The notes: generated from the sequence alone by a model not told the origin. A DNA stretch of 64,000 nucleotides from Thamnaconus septentrionalis (GCA_009823395.1 CM020519.1:16761001-16825000), one strand, 5' to 3'; positions 1 through 14,215 are shown, counted from the stretch's first letter. Program-made: numbers and translations.

Positions 1-60
1 AGCAGGGCTACTCATGTGGTCCTTGTGGGCTACCTGGTGCCTGCTGCACTAAATGATCAA
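1..60. mobile_element. Possible end of a teleost interspersed repeat
   Basis: The opening stretch (with ggctactcatgtggtccttg and gggctacctggtgcctgctg) resembles the end of a fish interspersed repeat I have met before. It runs off the window edge, and the family cannot be named with certainty. Confidence 0.3.
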
Positions 61-1037
61 ATCAACTGACTACATAAAGAAAATGTTTTAAATATGTAAA
101 AACATAAAAAAATCTCAAATTAATCTCCAAACCAGTGCCTCTTTAATGAATACATGTTCTCGTGCTGACCTGAGTTACATTCTGTATACAAGGTCAAATG
201 AAAAAAAAAAAAAGAGTTGGAAATACAAAGTACGCACTGTATGTCCTTGCTCAGTGCTTTCTTCAGAATCGGTGTAAAAATCACTAATCATTAAGCAGGA
301 GGTGAACCAGCAAAGTGTTAATGTCCTGCTGGAAATGAGGAAAGGCAGCACGTCCAAAACAAATCCCAAATCCCTGAAATACCACATCCCTGATGAGTGA
401 TGGCGTTGGTCCGCTATCATCAATCTCTCCGCTGCCCTGCTTGGCTCTGGTCACAGCTGTCGCTACAAGAGGGCCCTGAAACACCATTTTGTGTCCCCCT
501 CTCTCTCTCACACACACACACACACACAAGCGCACTTACACACATGGCTGGCTAATGACAGATTAAGTAATCAACACTCACTGCTGATTAATTACATTAC
601 AGTGCGCATACACTCGCACTCTTTCCCTTACACACACACACGCACACACAGATGTGAGCAGCCTCAGCACTAGTTGTGTAGTCAAGTGTGCGGTGATAAT
701 GATACATAATGGAGACATGGCTGGTGTGTGTGTGTCAGTGGTGGGCTGTCAGTGCCAGCTAGGCCTTCTCTCCTGGCATAAACTTTCTCACTTACTTACT
801 AGTACATTTTCCTGTGAAAATGTAATAAAGTTATTCTCCATAGGTGTTATTTCACATCATATAATATCCACTTGGTGACGTTGCTTCCATTGTGGTATAT
901 TACGGTAGAGTTCTTATCCAATCATATTTCAGCTAGCTTGTGTTGTCAGGTTCCATGAAATCTGCCCTGGGCCAGCAGAACCAACATTACAGGCTCCTGT
1001 TCGCTCCAAGTGAACGGACCACAGTTAGTTGCGGACA

Positions 1038-1078
1038 GGGTTAGGGTTAACCCTAACCCTAACCCTAACCCTAACCCC
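1038..1078. repeat. Interstitial telomere-like repeat, head-to-head
   Basis: About two TTAGGG-type units (1038-1047) run directly into about five CCCTAA units (1048-1078), so the two orientations meet at a TTAA centre. TTAGGG is the vertebrate telomere repeat. The array is short, about 41 bp. Confidence 0.85.
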
Positions 1079-3243
1079 AATCAGAACTGGAGTCTGTGAG
1101 GCCGAGACCAGCTAGCTGGCTTTACGTTGAACTTTATGCGTACGCACCGCACACGCACACGTACGCGTCCTGTGATTGGATGAGCACTGAGAACCTCTAA
1201 AGACTGAAGTTAGCCTTCGGTTCACCTTGCAACCGTGACTCCGCCCACGCTCAGGTACTGGCCAGGCTTATGGAAATACCTTTCAACCGAGCTGTCCCAT
1301 ACCGTGAGCGGCTGGCACTAGCCGCTCCGGGCTAGTTGGTAAACGCCCTAGGTGTATTCATTTTGGGTGGACTAATTATGACGTCACTGATGGCCTAGGC
1401 ATGAAATACACAGCCTGCCACTCGTGTGTGTGTGCACGTGTGTGTCGGGGGGGCTGGGGCACGGTGGACAGGCATCAGGAGACATGGCGGCAGGTGACGA
1501 CAGTCCTGGGCAAACGATTATTTTTAGGGTTAACACATGTGCGAGGTCAGCTCCAGGCTAAGTGTCGAGGTCGAGCATCTGCTGGTTTCAGAGTTCAGGG
1601 GACACTCGCCAAAGTTCGCAGCGGCCGCTTGCCGCATGTGTGCGTTATTCCTGAGACGGCAAAGGGGGTGATGGGACAAATTACGAGTCTCCTTTAGCAA
1701 CCCAACGCGCTCCCTCACCTCCTCCTTTATGCCTCACCGCTCTGTGTAAATGTTATGGAGGCACAACAGGGGTCAATTTGTGTCCACCTCTGAGACGAGC
1801 AGGAAAAGGAAGAGTGGGGGATGAATTACGTCCCTTGTTCTGTGAGTGATTTGAATGCAGCCGGCAAGGAATTTTCTGGTGGCTTCCACCCCTGAAAGTG
1901 CCCAGACATTTGCAAATTTGCACGGAGATGCCCAGCAATGTTGTTTACATACTGTCAGTGGTGATTATAGTGGTTGCCATCACAGTTTCTTTCCTATTAT
2001 TACCAATTAAAAGGAAAAACAGCAAAATGTGTCATATTGATGGGAGGACTTGGAGGAGCAGCTGCTCTTTTTTCAAACCGGAGCAGCAGTGGTTTAGTTT
2101 TGCTGATTGATTGATTTTTTTTTTTTTTTATTATGCAGGGGAAAAAAAAACATTCACATGAATTTTTCAGAAAAAAAGTGCCCAACATTCCCATATTTAT
2201 GTTTCTGCAAGCGTTGCGGAGGACTCGCCTCTTTCTGCTTTGTTGTGTTTTGGATGTTGTGGGCAAATAAGAAATCAGAAGAAATCCCTGCACGCCTGTC
2301 AAACTTGACAGGAGACTGATCTTCAGCTTTTCTCTGCTTTTGTTTGTGCAATTGTTTCTTCATTAATGGAGTGCTCGCGGTGTCTTTCTGCTGTTGCCTT
2401 CTAAATTCACTGTTTGTCTCTGATTTGCCAGCACGCGCTTTGCTGTTGTTGTACCTAAACTTTTCCTCTCTGCTTCTGTTGGACGCAGCTCACTTGGGAC
2501 GTGCCGAAAAGGGTGAGTGACATGAATCCAGCCGAGCGCTGAGCCCGATCCATTCCACGTTCAGCTCCTAGACGTTAGCGCCGTGTTCGTGGCTTTCATT
2601 GTAACCGTCATTTCAAGACCACCAACCCCCACTCCCCGTCACTGTGCAGCGTCAGTTCCTGTCAACTAATTCTCGTTCCACTCATATTCCTAGCCATGCC
2701 ATTCACTCACTCACCTGCAACTGTGTAGGCACCTGTCTGCAGCCTCTTAGTAACTCCAGTCCTTTGTCACCTGTAAGACCAAGTAGCGTTGGAGCAGTTT
2801 TTAGCTCAAGATACCATTTTCCACTCTTTCAGAGAACAGTGAGCGGTCCCAATCTTTTTTTCCTCTCTTCTCAATTTGAACATGTTCAAAAGGATCACAC
2901 TGTGTGATATTGGATACATTTGTTCATAGAACTTTCAGTTTATGTATCCGCCGCCATTGGTCCGAGGGACTAAATACCAGAGAGACTAAATTAAAATGAA
3001 AGGGTGAAATATTTCAGTTTTTTTTTTTTTTGCTCTGGTTCCGTCGCCTGGTCCTTCGGAATCTGCCAACTTGGCCGTCAGGTGTCTGTTTGCCATTTGT
3101 CTGCAGCCTCCCCCGTCTGTCTCTTGTCTGTTCCTGTGTAGTTAGACAGCTGCCAGTAGGTTTGAAGTGCCCAGGTGCTGTTTGTTTAGAGCCTGGGCTT
3201 TTAATAAAAGGGCTTCTGAGCAACTCCGACCAGTCGGACACAC

Positions 3244-3345
3244 CTCTTCTCTTCTCCTCTCTTCTCCTCTCCTCTCCTCTCCTCTCCTCTCTCTCCTCTC
3301 TCTCTCTCTCTCTCTCCTCTCTTCTCTTCTCCTCTCCTCTCTTCC
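3244..3345. repeat. CT-rich low-complexity tract
   Basis: TCTCC/TCTTC pentamer-like and CT dinucleotide units, about 100 bp of pure pyrimidine on the + strand. Confidence 0.95.
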
Positions 3346-4598
3346 GCTAATGTTCACTTCTAGCTATCCACACATCCTCTCCTTCCGTCTCACACATATT
3401 CTCAACCCCCCTCCCAGTTCTCTCACAGCAGATGGATGTTAATGAGGGAGTTGTTTTTTGTCGTGAAAGTGACAAATTAGTGAAAGGACAGACACAGCGG
3501 AGACTTGCAGAGTGACACTCTGTAACTGTAGAGTTTGGCATCCCACAAGACTTTGCTGAGATGAGATTAAAGCAAACTGGTGATTTAAAAGTATTTTTAT
3601 TTGCAAATTTAAAGACAAACGTCCTCAGTTAAGTCTACTCAAGGTCATATTGTGAGTAAAACAAAAAACTGCAAATAGGTGTGTGTTTTTTTGTTTTTTT
3701 TAAAATCTTTTTTAGACTGGTGTTCTCCAACACAAAAAACAACTTCATTTAATTCAATAATAATAGAGACCTAACACGAGCCCGGTGAGGCAGAAATTGT
3801 GTCAGATCATATTAAGCAGGACCGGTTCTTGAAAGTGGCTTTGGCAGGTTGTGCATAAATTCACACTAATCTCAGAAGATCACACTGCGCTCTGTTTATA
3901 ACTGCAAGAACTGCACCAGCCAGATTTTATTTCTGTAGCGAATAGAGGAGGGATAATGTTACAAGTTGTTGCCATTGCTGCTATCTTCTTCCTTTCAGAG
4001 ATACACATCACAACTATGTTGCATTAGAAAAAAGGCTAGAAAAAAATCACAAAGTACATTTTTGAACAATATGAAACCTTCTGATCCGTGGCCATATACA
4101 CTCGCCTATTATCACTATAATGGCTGTTGCAGTCAAGCACTAAGTTCACTTCTTGTTAGACAGGGAAAAAAAAAATCATTTGCATAAACAGTCACCTTCA
4201 TTTTGAAAGCTGTAAGATACGACATAAGCATGACAACAATCACTGCATTTTAAGAATTAAATTAGAAAACTCCATGAAGCTTTAACTTCACCCACCAAAG
4301 GTAGTTTTCCTCGCTACTGTGAGTTGAATATGAAAATGACATTTAAAAGTATTCTGAGGCCTGGCAAAGAATACAGTTAACCGTAAGCTGATCTGGTGGT
4401 GGCCTCAGGGTGATGGCCTTTCACTAAACCTCGCTTTTCCTGTTGCCAGTGTCACTTAAACCTGCTGTCGTCCCACGTTTGGCAAGTGTGAACTGATCGT
4501 GTGCTTTTTCAGACAGAGGTGTACAGAAGTTTGATGGACGGCTGAGCTGAAGTAGCTGATGTTCTTTGACTTTTTTCTGTGAAATCTTTATCTTAAAC

Positions 4599-4599
<1 letters not shown>

Positions 4600-4682
<83 letters not shown>

Positions 4683-4683
4683 C
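4600..4683. repeat. (TATC)n microsatellite
   Basis: About 21 perfect tetranucleotide units. The + strand open frame through it reads as LSIYLSIY and is not a gene. Confidence 0.98.
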
Positions 4684-5169
4684 TTATTCACTACATTGTC
4701 ACCGAAAACGGCTCAATCCAACGCTTGTTTGAACCTGGGCCCAGCCGTCAGAGATGATTTGCTGCTATCAGCATGGTTCAGGTACCCACCCTCTCGTGGA
4801 AGGCTGCTAACAGAGAGCTAAATATGTTCCGGTCTCAACATTGATATTGAAATCAAAGGTTAATATCTGAAAATTGGTGTACTACAGGGCCATTAGCTCG
4901 CTTAAAAGGAGTTTGAATGGGAGGGGCTTGGCAAATGGTGATGCTTCGTACCAGCGACCCTCTGGACGGGGCGCGTCCGTTCACATCTGATCTTTTTTTT
5001 TAATCTGTCAGCGCTGCACAACTGCCCACGCGTGCCAAACAAGATCTTCACGTTAGCTTTCATTAATGCTGGATTATGCACTTTCGGCGACTTCCTGCAT
5101 CTGAGCTGTTTCCATTAGTCCAGTTAAGAGGGAGGCATCTGTCAGAACTAACACCACGCAAAGAGATGA

Positions 5170-5199
5170 ACACACACACACACACACACACACACACCG
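5170..5199. repeat. (CA)n microsatellite
   Basis: About 15 perfect CA units. Confidence 0.95.
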
Positions 5200-5754
5200 C
5201 GTGCGCCTTAACACTCATGTTGCTCTGCTAGCGAGAAACCCTTTATCAACAAAGTGCGTTCCCAAGCCTCCTATCATAACCTGCTCGTCACAATCACTGT
5301 AAAAACGCAGTGCAGAGGCCTCCCAGGCCCGAGCGTCCCACTCACAGCTTATCAAGCGTGCAACAAATGTGTGTGATTTCAAAATAATATGTAACAAAAA
5401 AAAGACGATAAGCGGTGAGAGAGTCGAGCGGCGACATCGCGTTGGTTCTCAGATCTTCGCCATCCCGGCCGGTTGCAACAAATCTCCCCGCCGCTCTTTA
5501 AGCTGATTTCACTAGAAAGCGGCAAAAAGCTTTCGAGGCCTATAAATCCCACCCCCCCAACCCCACCCACCTCCCTCCGCTACCCCCACCCGCCCCGTGT
5601 TTGTGTGAAACAGGCACACCACAGATGAGCGGTCCATTAAGATTATCTCCTCCTCCTCCTCCTCCTCCTCCGTCCCCAGCCGCGTGCCTTCACCTCTCGG
5701 TGGCGCCACGGCGAGCTTTAAATCTTACCCTCCCACCCCTTCCTTCCTTTAAAC

Positions 5755-5945
5755 CAGTGGTTCTCAACTGGTGGAGTCTCAGGGCCCACATTTTTTTCTA
5801 AATCTTCAAGTCGTGACCCCAAATGCATTCCACAAAAATCAAAACGCTAGGCCGCATTCTACCTGGCCTAGTGAATAAATGATTGAAATTATCGAATTGA
5901 ATTGTGCGTCCTGCAAAATAAATGTCCCACATTGTCTCTATATGC
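5755..5945 (+). mobile_element. Non-autonomous hAT-like element, right end missing
   Basis: It begins with cagtggttctcaactggtgg, a typical teleost hAT terminus. It matches the complete copy at 41444-41712 through shared blocks such as attccacaaaaat, aaaacgcta, aataaat.attgaaattat and gtcctgcaaaataaatg. Similarity stops near 5940 and I cannot find the right terminus, so this copy is truncated. Confidence 0.75.
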
Positions 5946-6856
5946 GGGCGTCTGTGGACACACGGGCGTCCCCGACGGCGGTCAATCACCGTAACAGACA
6001 GCCCCCCCCAACCCCCCCACCCGCACACACGCGTGGGAGGCCGAACATCTGCCTGTCAGCTCAGCCTCCCCGATCGGTTGCTTCCTCCTGAACGGCGGCG
6101 GCGGCACCACTGTGAATTATTAAAGGGGAACACTTGTTTGTGTAAATAATAACTTAGGTTTGGTTGTTAACTCCAAAGCCTGTCGTCTTTTTCTTTTCTG
6201 TTTTTAAATCTTCGCTAAACCCCAAAACCCACACACCTACATCCCCCATGTACGTACAGTGACCTCATCGATGGATCGAAGCCCCACCCCCAACCCTCCC
6301 CCCTCCCCCCAGTCCCTCGGCGAGACGGTCCCTCTAACCTGTGAGATTTTATGGCGCTCGATCGGCGAGTTTATGTTCTTTTCCCAACTGCGGGAATCGA
6401 CCGGAAACGAATCGGGGCCAGACAGCGCGGCGCTCCCCGCCGCAACTTACAACCTCGTACCTCTCGGGGATTAGGGAGAGTTTACACCCCGGTGCGAAAC
6501 CCTCCACCGCTGGCTCCCGTCAAACTCCGCGACCACACCAAAAACACAACAAAAAAACTCGCTCTAATTTATTTTCTCCCGCGCGTTCAGTGCGCTCAAC
6601 AATAGCCTTTCTGGGATGACACCGGCTGAGATCGTATTTCTCCGAGGCCCACTTTTGTTTTGGCATGCGAGCGACGCACAATAAACCCCTCGTGGGAAAG
6701 GACGTCGATCCGTAAAGGGGGAAAAAACACGACGACGTTCGCAGAGTTTTTTTTGCGAAAAGTTTCACCGAATGCGATAAGCAGGTGGCACAACTGCACA
6801 GATGAGAATAACGCCGTCACTCGCTGATACTCACTCGTGAAACATCACACCATTCA

Positions 6857-6858
<2 letters not shown>

Positions 6859-6907
<49 letters not shown>
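6859..6907. repeat. (CA)n microsatellite
   Basis: About 24 perfect CA units. Confidence 0.97.
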
Positions 6908-6910
<3 letters not shown>

Positions 6911-7193
6911 AAGCGGTGTGTGTGATACTGTGCATGCTCCACCGTGGCTGTGGGAGCAGAGAGAAATAAGTCAACTTAGTCAAACAAACGCACCTCTGCT
7001 TGCTCGCCCTCCCTCCTACCTCCCTCACTTCCAACCCCTCCCCCCGCCGTTGGAATTTATGGCCCACTAATCTAAACAAAGCAACACAACATTCATCATA
7101 CCCCCAACCCCCACTATTCTAAAGCCCCCCCAATGTTTTTTCCCCTCCGTCTCCTGTTCGCATTCCCACTTACTTTACCTTCTGCCTCCCCCC

Positions 7194-7225
<32 letters not shown>

Positions 7226-10200
7226 TGCGCCTACCCTCCTCCCAGTCTCTCGAGTTTCAGCGCCCATAACAAGATCAAGGGAGGGATTTCACGTTTTCAA
7301 ATCCAGACTGAATGGTGTTGTGTTGCAGGGATGGCGTGCGGGGATTTCACTTTTTATTTTTCGAGGTGGAAACGGTTAATTGCGTGGAGCCGCCCTTGGT
7401 GCCTCATGGGAACAGCGTGTTCAGTGTTCCTGGTGGTTTTCATGCCATGCCTGCGCTCTACAAGCCCAAAGTGATTTAAGGGTTCCCCGTCAGCCAGCTA
7501 GTCGTTTGTCAGCAATGGTGGATGGTGTAAGTTCTCCTGCAACTTTTTAGCCCTTCTTTTAAGGCCCCACACAAAGTAGACAAGCTGGTGTTAACAGAAA
7601 TAAAATGAGAAATGGTCTCTTGTACCTTTCTGGTTTTCTTAACCACTACAAGTTACCTGGGAGGGTAATCATACCCTGATGTTTGCAGCACGTGGGAATG
7701 AGCTTGTTCGAGACCTCACCAAGGAAACTGTTTTCTCGTTCCGCCGGACTTCAAGTGTGAAATAAGCATTTAGCGGAGCCACATCCCACAAACTGAGCCC
7801 CTGGGAGGTGACCAGCAGTGGCTGTGGCCTGCAGGCACAATCAGCGGTCAGTTATCAGATGCACTAACAGGAGGGTTAAAAGGCTGAAAAACAAATTTGA
7901 AAACGTCTTTGTTGAGTTAGTGGAAAAGTTTGTGGAATATATAAAATGTTGCCTTTAAAATATCCCAAAGATGAAGGTTCAGTCTTCCAGCATTCCGAAA
8001 CCTGAAGGGATTAAAGTTTTAAACTTGCAAATTCATTGTTCTGAAATAATTCAACAGTTGATGTGGGACAGATTAGATGCCAAACACAACAAAGAGTTTT
8101 GTTGCTTCTGTCGGCAAAGTGTTTGAATCCGAAGGACGGATTCCTCTCGGTCGTGCCACGCTGGCACTGAACATCCACCGCCTTTTGTCTCCACCATCAC
8201 CACCACCATATCACATCAAGGTCTCCTGTGCTTTTGCTATCTCTCACCCACTTTCTGGAATGCTTTTGTTAGTGTTTTCTCCCTGGTCTGTGCTGGACAC
8301 ACACACACACACACACAGAATTTAAGTCCATGTACAAGAAATTGTCTCTTTATATTAAGTTGCTGTGTTAACTGTCACTGTGTCTATATTGGGCCAAAGG
8401 TAAATAGAGTGTCTACAAGTGTGTGTATGTTTGTGTTCCTCTGTGTGTGTGTGTGTGTGCGCGCCAAGCGAGCTGTCTTCTTGGGGTAACGGTTAGCAGA
8501 TACAGCTCTACCTCCACATGACACAAACTGTCTCTTGCGCTCAGCCTCACGCGCACGCACACACACGCGCTCATATGCACACACACGAGCGCAGACGCGA
8601 CTACACAATGGCGCGCGGCGTCGTTGCTCTCTGTCTGGTAGGGTTAGGCCCTCGCTAGAGAAAGAGCGGCGTGAGGTAAAGTGAAACAGACCTACTTCGG
8701 CTCCGAGTCCCGATCGGAAAATAACAAACCGTTGTTCGTGTTTTGCGTTAATGTTAACATATAAAAATTCTCGCGACTCTCTTTCTGCTCATGCCTCCCT
8801 TTGAGGAACTCCTCAGCCGGGTCCTGCCTTCTTCGTAGACACAACTCAGACCATCTTGTGGAAATGCCCAGAATGCGTTTAACTGCCACTCGCGAAGGAA
8901 AGTTAATCATCAGCGTAGCGTTTCACTTTTTTGGAATGGGATGGGACGTTCAGAAAAAAACATCTGTGCGCTAAAACTAAAAATAAAGATGTAATTCAAG
9001 AATTATAACGTTGTCACTGTTTTCCTGCTTTTAAATCAGGACAGCAAACCTGTTAAGTGTCGCCCGCTTGGTTTTCTTTAGTAACTTTGCCCTTGAACGC
9101 AGCGGCTCCGCCAGCGTCTGGGGAAAGAAGCCACGGCCAGGAGAGAAACCTCAGGAGTTACGGTCGGGGGGTTGAAGTGGCTTGGGGTGGGGGGGGGGTT
9201 GGTTTAGCTCCCCAGCGCACGAGGCCGCGACCGCTCCCCGGGTAAATTGAGGTTAGAGCCCAGCCATGAGCTCACCCCTGCCTCCGTCCTCTCCTTCCGA
9301 AGAATGTCGTCACGACACCACCCCCACCTCCCTCACTCCTCCTCTCCCTCCCCCTCCCTCCCTATGTGCACTCCGGAGGCTAACGTGCGGCACCACAGCC
9401 ACATGTGGTTTGGGTTAGCCGCACTCGCTTCCCCCCCGAACAAAGGCCCCACGACCGCCCGCCCGCCCGCCCTACTTAGCCGTGGTCAAGCACAAGTGCG
9501 TAGAATCCAGGGGTTCGGCACATGCCCAAGTGTGTCAGCTTGTAGATCCGGGACCGCCGCTCTGTCTGCATTTAGGGTGTGATTTTGTGCGTGCGTGCAT
9601 GTCACCGCCTGAGGCAGAGCATAGTGAGAGCAGTGAATCAAGGTTAGTGGTCCAGAGAGAGCGAGAGAGACTGAAGGAGTGGGGGGGGGCACTTTAATTT
9701 TGGGAGAGCCACGAAGAAGGAGGAGAGGATGAAGAAGAAGGCAGAGCGAAATAGGAGAAGAAGGAGACGGCTGCAGGCTCATTTTCTTGTTTTGTTTTAT
9801 CGCAGCGGAGCCTTAATGAAAACCGAGTCCGACTTGACATAAATGTGTCAAAGAGTACACAATGACACAATGTGTAGGTCTGAGGCGCACGCCCCGAAGG
9901 CCCTCACGGCTCCCCGCTCCTGTAAAATGTTATTATTTTCTTCCTCCCTCCTCTGAATATTTGCGCAATGATGTTGCGCCGGAGAAAGCTACTCATCATC
10001 CATCCCTCCCCTCCCGCTCCTCTGGGATTCTTCGAAACATGAATCATTTCTACGGTTCCGCCTGCTTTGTGTTAGAATCTGAAAAAAAAAAGAACAAAAA
10101 AAAAATCCACCGCAAGCTTGTTGTTCAAAAGCCAAAGCATTCCAGAATACTGCGGAAACCTCCTGCTCCACCGCCGCCGCCTCCTCTTCTTCTTCCTCTG

Positions 10201-11337
10201 TGAACAAACAGGTGTTTAAACGGTGGTAGCTCGACATAAATTGTGTTGCTAGTTTCAGTCCGTGAACGTTGCTCAGCCTTTGAGTGAATTTGAAATCACA
10301 TCTGTGGCTGTAAAATCAATTCACCATGAGCGCAGCGTTCAAACAAACCTCGATTTCTTTCGCAGCGTGACTGTGATGCCTTTGGACTGACCGCCTGTTA
10401 AGTTTTTTTTTTTTTTTTTTTTGCAAATAAGTTAATTTAGAAAACTCCCGTTTTGGAAGTTTTTTTTAAAGCCTCTGTGCAACAGAGCTGAAACAAATGT
10501 TTTGACTGAATGGGAATCACCCTTGAATGTGTTTGACCATCTTTTCCAATTCCTTTCATTTCCAAAGAACTGCTTTGTGCTGGAATTTACAGTTCATTTT
10601 AGAATGAAGAAACCTGCGCTATTGTTAAAAAAAAAAAAAAAATCCAGTCTTCCCATCCCACTCCAAAGGTTTCACCACCACGATCTAAAAGTCGTCCAGT
10701 TATTTCTGCTTTTGCGTATCGTGTGCGATACCCGGGTCATTTAGATAGATGCAACAGGCTTGGCCATGAGTGACGGACTGGGACGATAATCGCTCGGAGA
10801 ACGGATTAAAACGGCCGCCGAGTGAAAGATACGAGAAACGTGGGCGGGGCCGAGCGTGTGGGAGGAGGACTGGGCGCCTTTTGAAGCGCGATAAGGGAAC
10901 TACGCGAGGCGAACCAGAGCCGGCTGACACCACGGCTGCTAGCCTGCTCCATTTCTGCTGATAGCAACAGAATGAGAGAGGAGTGAAAGTTCTGCCGGCA
11001 TGATAGAATGCAGGGCTTTGGTTTTTTCTTTTGTCTCATCTCGCTGTGTGAAGCTGAGGTTTTTTTTTGGGAGGGGTTTGATGGCGCACGTGTTTCGGTG
11101 TTGCACTGGGGTTCGATGTCGTGGCGCTCTGACCAGCAGAACGGCTCCAGATGTAACATGCTAACCCGTACATTGGTAACTAATAGTCCGCCTAAAATTT
11201 AAATTGCACCCATTGGGTACTCGAACTTTTTAAAGTAAAAAAAAAGCACTTGTGGAATTTTCTGATCCACGCAGCCGTTCGAATGTAAAGCAGCCCCCCA
11301 CCTTAGAGCTCGGCGTCGACTGAGGCGAGTTGAGAAT

Positions 11338-11375
11338 GGGTGCAAAATGTAATTTTGGGTGAACTATCCCTTTAA
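11338..11375 (-). mobile_element. Solitary MITE-like terminus ending in TTAA
   Basis: The sequence ttttgggtgaactatccctt followed by taa matches the end of a very common teleost DNA-transposon family (reverse complement ttaaagggatagttcaccc). I could not find the partner terminus, so this is probably a fragment. Confidence 0.55.
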
Positions 11376-11430
11376 TAACCCACAGTGCCGGGGCCTCTGG
11401 CAGAGATTTGAGGGATAGACTTTGCTCCTT

Positions 11431-11464
<34 letters not shown>

Positions 11465-12199
11465 ACACTGGTAACTGGCTGAAGTTTCTCCTCTGAAATC
11501 AGTCTGTTTGTCTTTCAGGGGGCTGTTTCTGTTTCACATTCTTCAGCACTTTGCTGACACTGTTTTGAAGCAGCCGGGGAGAATTAGACAGTTGACCCAC
11601 TTCATCCTTATATGCGAGCCATGTATTTCTTTTTTAAGGGGGCGGGGGTTGCATTAATATTAACTTTGCCAAAGCATGACGAACAGGCAGTGCGATGTGA
11701 ACTTTTCATTTAACCCCCCCTCTTAGCTTGTTCAAAAATTCAGATTTTTTTTTTTTTTTAAATTTTCACTAAAGCGCGGCTACCTACATTCGGCATCGAC
11801 TCACTTAGTCATGGGCAGAAGAAGTCACGACAGCGCAACAAACAAGGAGAGAACTCGCTAAAAAGCAAAAAAAAAAAAAAAAATCATCTGATTGAGCCTG
11901 TGTGTTTATTCAGTTTTTCGTGGGCGGAGATACAAAAGAAAAAAAGAAAAGAAAATAATAATAATCAATGCACCGTCACAAACATTCACTGCCAAAATGC
12001 GGCGAATGTTTCAGCAAAGGTCCAGCAGCATCAGAAAGAGGCTTCCCTTTGAAAATGAAATGAAAAAGCAATGAATACGTCCTCTTCTTCCTGCACGTCT
12101 CCCCTTCTCTCTCTCGCTCCTCTCCGCATCCTTTCGCTTGTTATGCCGATCGCTCAGCTCCCACTGACGCACACCAGTCACACCTCGTTACATGCAGAA

Positions 12200-12200
<1 letters not shown>

Positions 12201-12244
<44 letters not shown>
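12201..12244. repeat. (CA)n microsatellite
   Basis: About 22 perfect CA units. Further TG and CA tracts follow at 12384-12411, 12514-12545, 12609-12624 and 12913-12952, making this a cluster. Confidence 0.97.
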
Positions 12245-12246
<2 letters not shown>

Positions 12247-12380
12247 GCGGACAATCACTCGCTTTCCAGTTTCCCGTCGATGAACCTGCGTGGCTGCTTA
12301 ATGTGGTGGAGACGGACGTGGAGTTTTTATTGCTGTCGAGCTTGACGCACAATATGTGTTGATATATTTTGCACAACTGT

Positions 12381-12416
<36 letters not shown>

Positions 12417-12509
12417 GGTGACAGGTGACTGGTCAGTGAGTAACACACCGGCTATGCTAATGTGCCCTGGCAGAAAGATACAGTAGTTTCAGCCAGAGAG
12501 AGAGCGTTC

Positions 12510-12546
<37 letters not shown>

Positions 12547-12911
12547 TTTGTGTCGATGCCAGGTGCGGTTAATTTGGTTAGTGTTTGTCCTTATGTGTGT
12601 GTTTCGCAACACACACACACACACGCTAACGCACACTCGCTGCAGCACCCTTGACAGGCAGGTCTTAATTAGTCGCCGCAGCCGCTGATGATGCGTCCTG
12701 ACAGTAACTGTGGCGATGACAGAATCTCCTGCCTCCGAGCAGAGAGGCATGCTGGGATTGACACGGGGTCCGCTAGGTTAACGCGCTGTTTGTGCGCGCT
12801 CGGTGTGTGTCTAGCGTAGTGTGTGCGAGTGTGTTTGGAGGGGGGAAGAAAACCAGTGAAGCGGCTACTTCCTTATTACTCAGTCTGTCAATTAGTCAGC
12901 CAGTCGAGATC

Positions 12912-12912
<1 letters not shown>

Positions 12913-12952
<40 letters not shown>
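12913..12952. repeat. (CA)n microsatellite
   Basis: About 20 perfect CA units, last member of the 12.2-12.95 kb cluster. Confidence 0.97.
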
Positions 12953-12958
<6 letters not shown>

Positions 12959-13744
12959 GCAAAACACATGCATGCGCGCGCTTTGTCAAATCTTGCAAAA
13001 GTCGGAAATTGCTCGTCGACTTCCAATCTGGAGGTGTGAGGATTGAATTACTTTAATTATCACTTAGTCGTCCCGTCTGTTGACCTCTCTCCCTCTCTCT
13101 CGCTCACTATCACTCTCTCTCTCTCTCTCTCTGTCTGTCGCCCACCCTGCCCCTCCACCTCATCTTTTTATTCCTCTGTTTGTTCAGCAGCAAGCAGGAG
13201 GGCAGCGAGAGCAAATGTTGCGCAGAACGTGCAGAAAGGGACTCATCCTGTTAATGTTTTCGAGTTTGAAAGAAGCCACTCTCGAGACCTCTGTGTCTGT
13301 TGTTATAATTAAACACGAGCTGGCAGGTGTGTCCTATACCTGCGGCATACGCACCCCGGTATCAAACGTGTTGCACGTGGCCAAAGACTTAAAATAAAAA
13401 GTGCACTGCACAAACAAAAAGTACAACAGAGGGCATCTCCACTGACAAACAGAAATTGAACTGGCCGTTCTGAGGCAAAGGAAACGGGTACCTCTTTGAA
13501 ATGTACCCTTTTGGGAAAGTCTCCCGGACTAACCCCACACACACAGCCATACATAATAAGGCTTAACAGCTGATCTAAAGGAAAACTGAAGGTATGTGCA
13601 ACGAAGGGGTGGCCATGTCACAATACAACCACTGTGGTCCGCGCAGAAGGGTCGGGAGCGCAGGTCTTCAACGCCCGGAGGGTCCAGGGCAAAGAAAGGG
13701 GAAAATAATCCAACGTAAAAGAAAAAGAACAATTTCATGTCTGG

Positions 13745-14215
13745 GATGCGTATCGTTAGGATTTTACCGATACCGATACTGGTGCCAATACTGCTAACCG
13801 GGACTGATACTTATCGGAACTCTTACCGATACTACTACGTTTAATTTAGCATTTAAAAAATGTTACAAGACATTGAAAGATTCAAAGGTCCTTCAACTGA
13901 AGGGGTAAGTGTTTCATTGGGTTGCTGGTGTTTTCCCCTTGGATGCGACTATTGTCCGACACATATTGCATTGAGCCAAAGAGTCATTCATTTTCGTGAA
14001 GTGAGCCCACACCTTAGAGCGCTTAGGTCTGACGGCTAACTTTTTGTTCGCGAGAGAAGCGCTACGTCAGCGTCATCACCTCTTAATTATGTGACCGTAA
14101 AGTTTAAAAAAAAATGATAACGGTAGTGTTTGTCCAGAATGTTAACGCTACCCCGTTCTAATTAGGAACCGGTACAAAAAACTACTGGTACACGCTTTCC
14201 ATACTGTACATCCGT
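13745..14215. mobile_element. Probable dispersed repeat with GATACCGATA-type terminus
   Basis: The left part carries ttaccgataccgatactgg, a motif that also occurs in the repeat at 18.78-19.15 kb. The right part ends with aaccggtac and actactggtacacg. Such sequences are common in teleost non-autonomous DNA elements. The boundaries are approximate and no target duplication was identified. Confidence 0.45.

Noticed and set aside
7331..7491. Exon-like stretch after a tgttgcag acceptor-like site, with two overlapping open frames
   Set aside because: Neither frame matches a family I know, no matching donor is evident, and it does not fit the phase of the ptprk exons.
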